Notes under the pieces: generated by a model
What the model was told of the DNA's origin: nothing
Databases searched by the model: none
What the model saw: the letters and a program-made list of their open reading frames with translations, nothing else
Made by a program: the position numbers and the translations under genes
In this document: positions 7,362 through 8,997 of the stretch, piece by piece
Numbering within the stretch: position 1 is the first letter of the stretch
Layout of the letters: each line of letters starts with the position of its first letter
NCBI GenBank assembly: GCA_019246575.1
Contig: JAFAQG010000417.1
Coordinates: 1-8,997 of the forward strand
Length of the DNA: 8,997 nt
Direction: 5' to 3'
Origin: Acidobacteriaceae bacterium
Lineage (GTDB): Bacteria > Acidobacteriota > Terriglobia > Bryobacterales > Bryobacteraceae

Positions 7362-7653
7362 ACGGACATGCACCTTATCTACAAACTTGTGTGTGCCCTT
7401 CTGCTGGACAGTGGACTGGGCCTTATTACTTTCGTCCGGGCGCACGCACGTAGTGGCTGTTTAGGTAATCGAAGACAGCCTCAATTCCGGCCTTGATCTC
7501 GTCGGGATCATTACTGGCGCAATACTTCGCCAACAAAAATTCGAGAACGAATGTTGGCACATTGGTGCCCTTCTTAACTTGTTGGACCAGGTCTTTGCGG
7601 ACTACGCGGCCGGCAAAGATATCGTTCAGCTTGGCGTCTAGAGCATCCATCAT
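7362..7653 (-). pseudogene. brxL: brxL 5' fragment (BREX Lon-like protein, N-terminal ~97 residues, frameshifted)
   Basis: From ATG at 7653 the minus strand reads 'MMDALDAKLNDIFAGRVVRKDLVQ' then 'KKGTNVPTFVLEFLLAKYCASNDPDEIKAGIEAV', the characteristic N-terminal domain of BrxL, the AAA+/Lon-like DNA-binding effector of BREX anti-phage systems. This frame stops at TAA 7426-7428 after 'HYVRAPGRK'. Shifting one base near 7441-7449 restores 'YVRPDESNKAQSTVQQKGTHKFVDKVHV', which continues the BrxL pattern to about 7362, where the host gene begins. The break coincides with a tandem duplication, GCACGCAC at 7442-7449; removing one GCAC unit repairs the frame. Only the N-terminal DNA-interaction region is present; the ATPase and Lon-like protease parts are absent, so no function is expected. 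Recognition is from motif memory, and the family match is strong. Confidence 0.82.
7442..7449. repeat. tandem GCAC duplication causing the brxL frameshift
   Basis: Two adjacent copies of GCAC. On the minus strand the brxL frame reads Y-V-R-A then loses homology. Deleting one 4-base unit gives Y-V-R-P-D-E, the expected BrxL sequence. Slippage during replication is the simplest explanation. Confidence 0.7.
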
Positions 7654-7660
7654 CTGTTTT

Positions 7661-7942
7661 CTAATCCACGTAGTCTGTTCGGAGCACCAGCGGATTTCCG
7701 AATGTTATACCCGTGACCGGATCGACCGCAGCAACTGTAAACTCACCTTCGAAGCTGTCCTCCATCCGAAGTGGAATCTTAATGGCCGTGCCTGACTCCA
7801 ACGTGACCAACCCCGTTGTCGGGTCGACATTCGGGTTCGGCGCAACTGAGCCCACAATTTTCTTTCCCGATTTCACTTCCAGAGCAAACCTCAAAACCTG
7901 GGGCTCGAACAGCTGCTGAAATAAGACCACGTCAATCATCGG
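7661..7942 (-). pseudogene. pglZ: probable pglZ 3' fragment (C-terminal beta-sandwich of BREX phosphatase)
   Basis: The minus-strand frame from about 7942 (first Met 7939) to the TAG at 7661-7663 encodes about 92 residues beginning 'MIDVVLFQQLFEPQVLRF'. The rest is beta-strand rich with Gly/Pro turns: 'SGKKIVGSVAPNPNVDP', 'GLVTLESGTAIKIPLRM', 'SFEGEFTVAAVDPVTGI', 'LVLRTDYVD'. This suits a small C-terminal beta-sandwich. The stop lies 7 bases before the brxL start, and in BREX type 1 operons pglZ directly precedes brxL, which is the main reason for the call. There is no independent start signal, and an in-frame stop at 7961-7963 lies just outside the insert, so the piece is an amputated 3' end and not a small gene. 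PglZ identity is inference from synteny and fold-like pattern; another BREX-linked protein is possible. Confidence 0.5.
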
Positions 7943-8189
7943 ACGGCGTGTGGTGACCTGTCAATTCGAGGACGGCAGTCTCGGTATGTTTGGTCGCGAC
8001 GACAAATGGGTTGGGATGACGGCTGCAGCAATTCTGCTGTACCTGGAGCTTCGTTCCGCCCAGGTTATACCGGCAGACGTCGATGCGAAATATAAACCGA
8101 AAGTGAACTCCGCGTGGCAATGGCTTGTCGAGAACACTGGACGCGATACCTTGCCTCCGGACGGCTATATCCGCGTGCAGTACCACTTC

Positions 8190-8195
8190 AAAAAA
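8190..8195 (+). other. A6 homopolymer with frameshift in the exported-protein gene
   Basis: Six A residues follow TTC at the point where the frame containing 'GMFGRDDKWVGM' must change. With five A residues the codons become Phe-Lys-Lys-Pro-Leu-Glu-Asn-Met-Phe-Trp, continuing a Trp-rich helical pattern to a stop at 8272. It is either a true indel mutation or a homopolymer sequencing error. Confidence 0.7.
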
Positions 8196-8274
8196 GCCAT
8201 TGGAGAACATGTTCTGGATGCTCGCATGGACGGCCGAGGCTCTCATTCAAGGTGGCACGACGTTACAAGGCTGA

Positions 8275-8467
8275 TAATTGTTCCCGGTTGCGAGTATCGA
8301 ATTCCTGCAACACTGCATCGCGGCGTGGCAACATGTCGACAGCCGCGAAAGGCATTGTCAGTAATCCTGACGTCTACTGTCTAACTTTTCTAATGGACAA
8401 ACAACAGCCGCGACACATAAGATTCTCACAATCAGGGCACGATTCTTAACACCGAAAGGAAGTCTCT
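8275..8467. promoter_or_regulatory. intergenic region upstream of the TonB receptor gene
   Basis: This 193-base gap lies between the pseudogene stop and the receptor ATG. It holds a candidate promoter (8367-8394) and a purine-rich ribosome binding site, AAAGGA at 8455-8460, seven bases before ATG 8468. An open frame running through it to 8384 is only the wrong-frame tail of the pseudogene ('RPATLHRGVATC'-like residues with no family pattern). I see no hairpin terminator, tRNA or riboswitch-like structure. Confidence 0.6.
8367..8394 (+). promoter_or_regulatory. candidate promoter of the TonB-dependent receptor gene
   Basis: CTGACG (8367-8372; 4 of 6 to TTGACA) and TCTAAT (8389-8394; 5 of 6 to TATAAT) are 16 bases apart. 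The -10 lies in a 20-base block (8379-8398) matching 16 of 20 positions with 6311-6330 ahead of the exported-protein gene. The leader to ATG 8468 would be about 65 bases. It is a consensus-based prediction. Confidence 0.45.
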
Positions 8468-8997
8468 ATGCATTACCGATGCTCTCTGGCAGTTGCTGCG
8501 GTTCTATGCGCCCTTCTGGCTTCGCCCGTCATCGGTCAGGAATCTCGTGGCGACATCGTGGGGAAAGTCCTGGATAGCAGCGGCGCTGTGATCCCTAACG
8601 CAATTGTAAAAGCAACGAATGAGACAACCAACGTAGCCATACAAACGCAAACCAACGAGCAAGGCAATTACGAACTGCTCTTTCTTGTCCCGAGCAGTTA
8701 CCGTGTGTCCGTGGAGATGTCCGGGTTCAAGGCGTTCCAGCGAGACGACGTTGAGGTTCGTTCCGGCGACCGCGTCCCGCTCGACATCACTCTCGAAGTT
8801 GGAACTGTCACCGAGAAAACGGTTGTATCGGCCACAACCCCACTACTCGAAACCGAAACTGCAAACTCCGGCAATGTAGTGGATCGTCGCAACGCGGAAG
8901 AGCTGCCAACTCCGTATGGAAATCCACGCACGCTGTTCATGCTCATGCCCGGAGTAAATCAAGGATACCCAAGCGGAGTGAAGTATCAGCAGGCAAC
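8468..8997 (+). CDS. TonB-dependent receptor, Oar-like with carboxypeptidase-regulatory-like domain (5' part; 3' end outside window)
   Basis: The frame is open from ATG 8468 to the right edge, giving 176 residues of what is normally a protein of about 1000-1200. Residues 1-23 form a Sec signal peptide ('CSLAVAAVLCALLASPVIG') with likely cleavage before QES. Residues 27-110 are a carboxypeptidase-regulatory-like (transthyretin-type) domain: 'GDIVGKVLDSSGAVIPNAIVKATNE' and 'TNEQGNYELLFLVPSSYRVSVEMSGFKAF', ending 'DRVPLDITLEVG'. The plug domain begins about 116 ('VVSATTPLLETETA', 'ELPTPYGNPRTLFMLMPGVNQG'). Such outer-membrane receptors import polymers, glycans or other large ligands using TonB energy and are expanded in Acidobacteriota. 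AAAGGA at 8455-8460 supports the start. Its neighbour, a Tat-exported six-hairpin-type protein, would have suited an export-and-uptake pair for a glycan before it was broken; ligand unknown. Confidence 0.92.
   Translation, partial: MHYRCSLAVAAVLCALLASPVIGQESRGDIVGKVLDSSGAVIPNAIVKATNETTNVAIQTQTNEQGNYELLFLVPSSYRVSVEMSGFKAFQRDDVEVRSGDRVPLDITLEVGTVTEKTVVSATTPLLETETANSGNVVDRRNAEELPTPYGNPRTLFMLMPGVNQGYPSGVKYQQA

Larger units (their letters stand above)
7361..7950 (-). other. inserted foreign segment: pglZ-brxL junction fragment of a BREX locus
   Basis: The segment splits the exported-protein gene between 'FDA' and 'CQFEDGS'. Its coding content lies wholly on the minus strand: the C-terminal end of a probable PglZ, then the start of BrxL, in the order and spacing used by BREX type 1 operons. 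It is AT-richer than its surroundings: by hand count 87 of 180 bases at 7501-7680 are G or C (48%), against 42 of 60 at 7141-7200. No transposase, integrase or clear terminal inverted repeats are present. Borders are estimated to within about 15 bases from where host coding ends and resumes. An imperfect direct repeat, GACGCGTG (7354-7361) and GACGGCGTG (7942-7950), brackets it and may mark the insertion event or be chance. Confidence 0.7.
6367..8274 (+). pseudogene. Tat-exported six-hairpin ((alpha/alpha)6)-type protein gene, interrupted by a BREX-derived insert and a frameshift
   Basis: The first piece (6367-7362, 331 residues) opens with a twin-arginine signal, 'GRRDLLRMGGGLPAASAFL' (14-32, R15-R16), so the product would be exported folded. 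The body is rich in Trp/Tyr/Gly helical repeats ('CGPVSRALYLLHRETG', 'LGEVGEGLIGFYEISQ', 'EVGWGWSAYIDAHYLLRL'), resembling six-hairpin glycosidase or lyase folds; I cannot name the family. It stops at TGA 7360 just after 'AFQWCFDA'. The same protein appears to resume near 7950 in another frame with 'CQFEDGSLGMFGRDDKWVGMTAAAILLYLELR' and runs to 'YHFKKAI', where one extra A in the A6 run at 8190-8195 shifts the frame. Dropping that A gives 'YHFKKPLENMFWMLAWTAEALIQGG' ending at TGA 8272-8274. The restored protein would have about 435 residues. GAAGAG (6359-6364) is a weak ribosome site. The gene looks non-functional as sequenced. Confidence 0.75.

Noticed and set aside
7361..7451. Plus-strand frame 'DGHAPYLQTCVCPSAGQWTGPYYFRPGA' as a continuation of the exported protein by a one-base shift
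   Set aside because: It looks protein-like, but the opposite strand gives a convincing BrxL continuation over the same bases, and the host resumes cleanly near 7959.
7426..7653. A free-standing 75-residue gene on the minus strand
   Set aside because: Its sequence is the N-terminus of BrxL, with homology continuing in a shifted frame past the stop, so it is a truncated fragment and not a small native gene.
7950..8384. Independent 144-residue gene starting at GTG 7950
   Set aside because: The first part continues the interrupted exported protein and the tail after 8195 is a frameshift product with no family-like pattern.
8698..8946. Minus-strand open frame opposite the TonB receptor gene
   Set aside because: It is the antisense shadow of the signal-peptide/regulatory-domain coding sequence, which is strongly recognisable on the plus strand.

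Overview
The window looks like part of an Acidobacteriota chromosome, possibly a Solibacter/Bryobacter-type soil lineage. The best evidence is the gene entering the right edge: a large TonB-dependent receptor whose signal peptide is followed directly by a carboxypeptidase-regulatory-like domain, the Oar-like architecture expanded in that phylum. Moderately GC-rich DNA, tightly packed operons and a twin-arginine exported six-hairpin-type protein fit. The assignment is inference from gene content only.

Positions 1-5357 (+) hold a compact six-gene operon, cut at its 5' end: the C-terminal part of a Gfo/Idh/MocA oxidoreductase, a DUF3830 cyclophilin-like protein, an APH/ThrB-type small-molecule kinase starting at TTG, a threonine aldolase, an M20 metallo-amidohydrolase and a RhaT-family transporter. 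Genes overlap by 4-10 bases or lie 1-19 bases apart. The set reads as uptake and breakdown of an N-acylated or peptide-bound beta-hydroxy amino acid (transport, amide hydrolysis, retro-aldol cleavage to glycine plus an aldehyde, then oxidation or phosphorylation). The substrate is unknown. A LysR-type regulator (5338-6267, -) converges on the operon with a 20-base tail-to-tail overlap.

Positions 6268-6366 are a short divergent regulatory region with a LysR-like dyad (TTGTC-N9-GACAA) overlapping the -35 of a promoter for the next gene. A related 20-base promoter block recurs in front of the TonB receptor gene, which suggests the two genes are, or were, co-expressed.

Positions 6367-8274 are the most unusual part. 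A Tat-exported (alpha/alpha)6-type protein gene is broken twice: by a foreign segment of about 590 bases (about 7361-7950) and by a one-base frameshift in an A6 run (8190-8195). Read on the minus strand, the foreign segment is a junction from a BREX phage-defence locus: a probable C-terminal end of pglZ, a 7-base gap, and the first ~97 residues of brxL. The brxL piece itself carries a frameshift at a tandem GCAC duplication. No transposase or clear terminal repeats accompany it, so it looks like a BREX scar captured inside a decaying gene.

Positions 8275-8467 are intergenic with the receptor promoter; the receptor starts at 8468 and runs off the window. No tRNA, rRNA or CRISPR array was seen.
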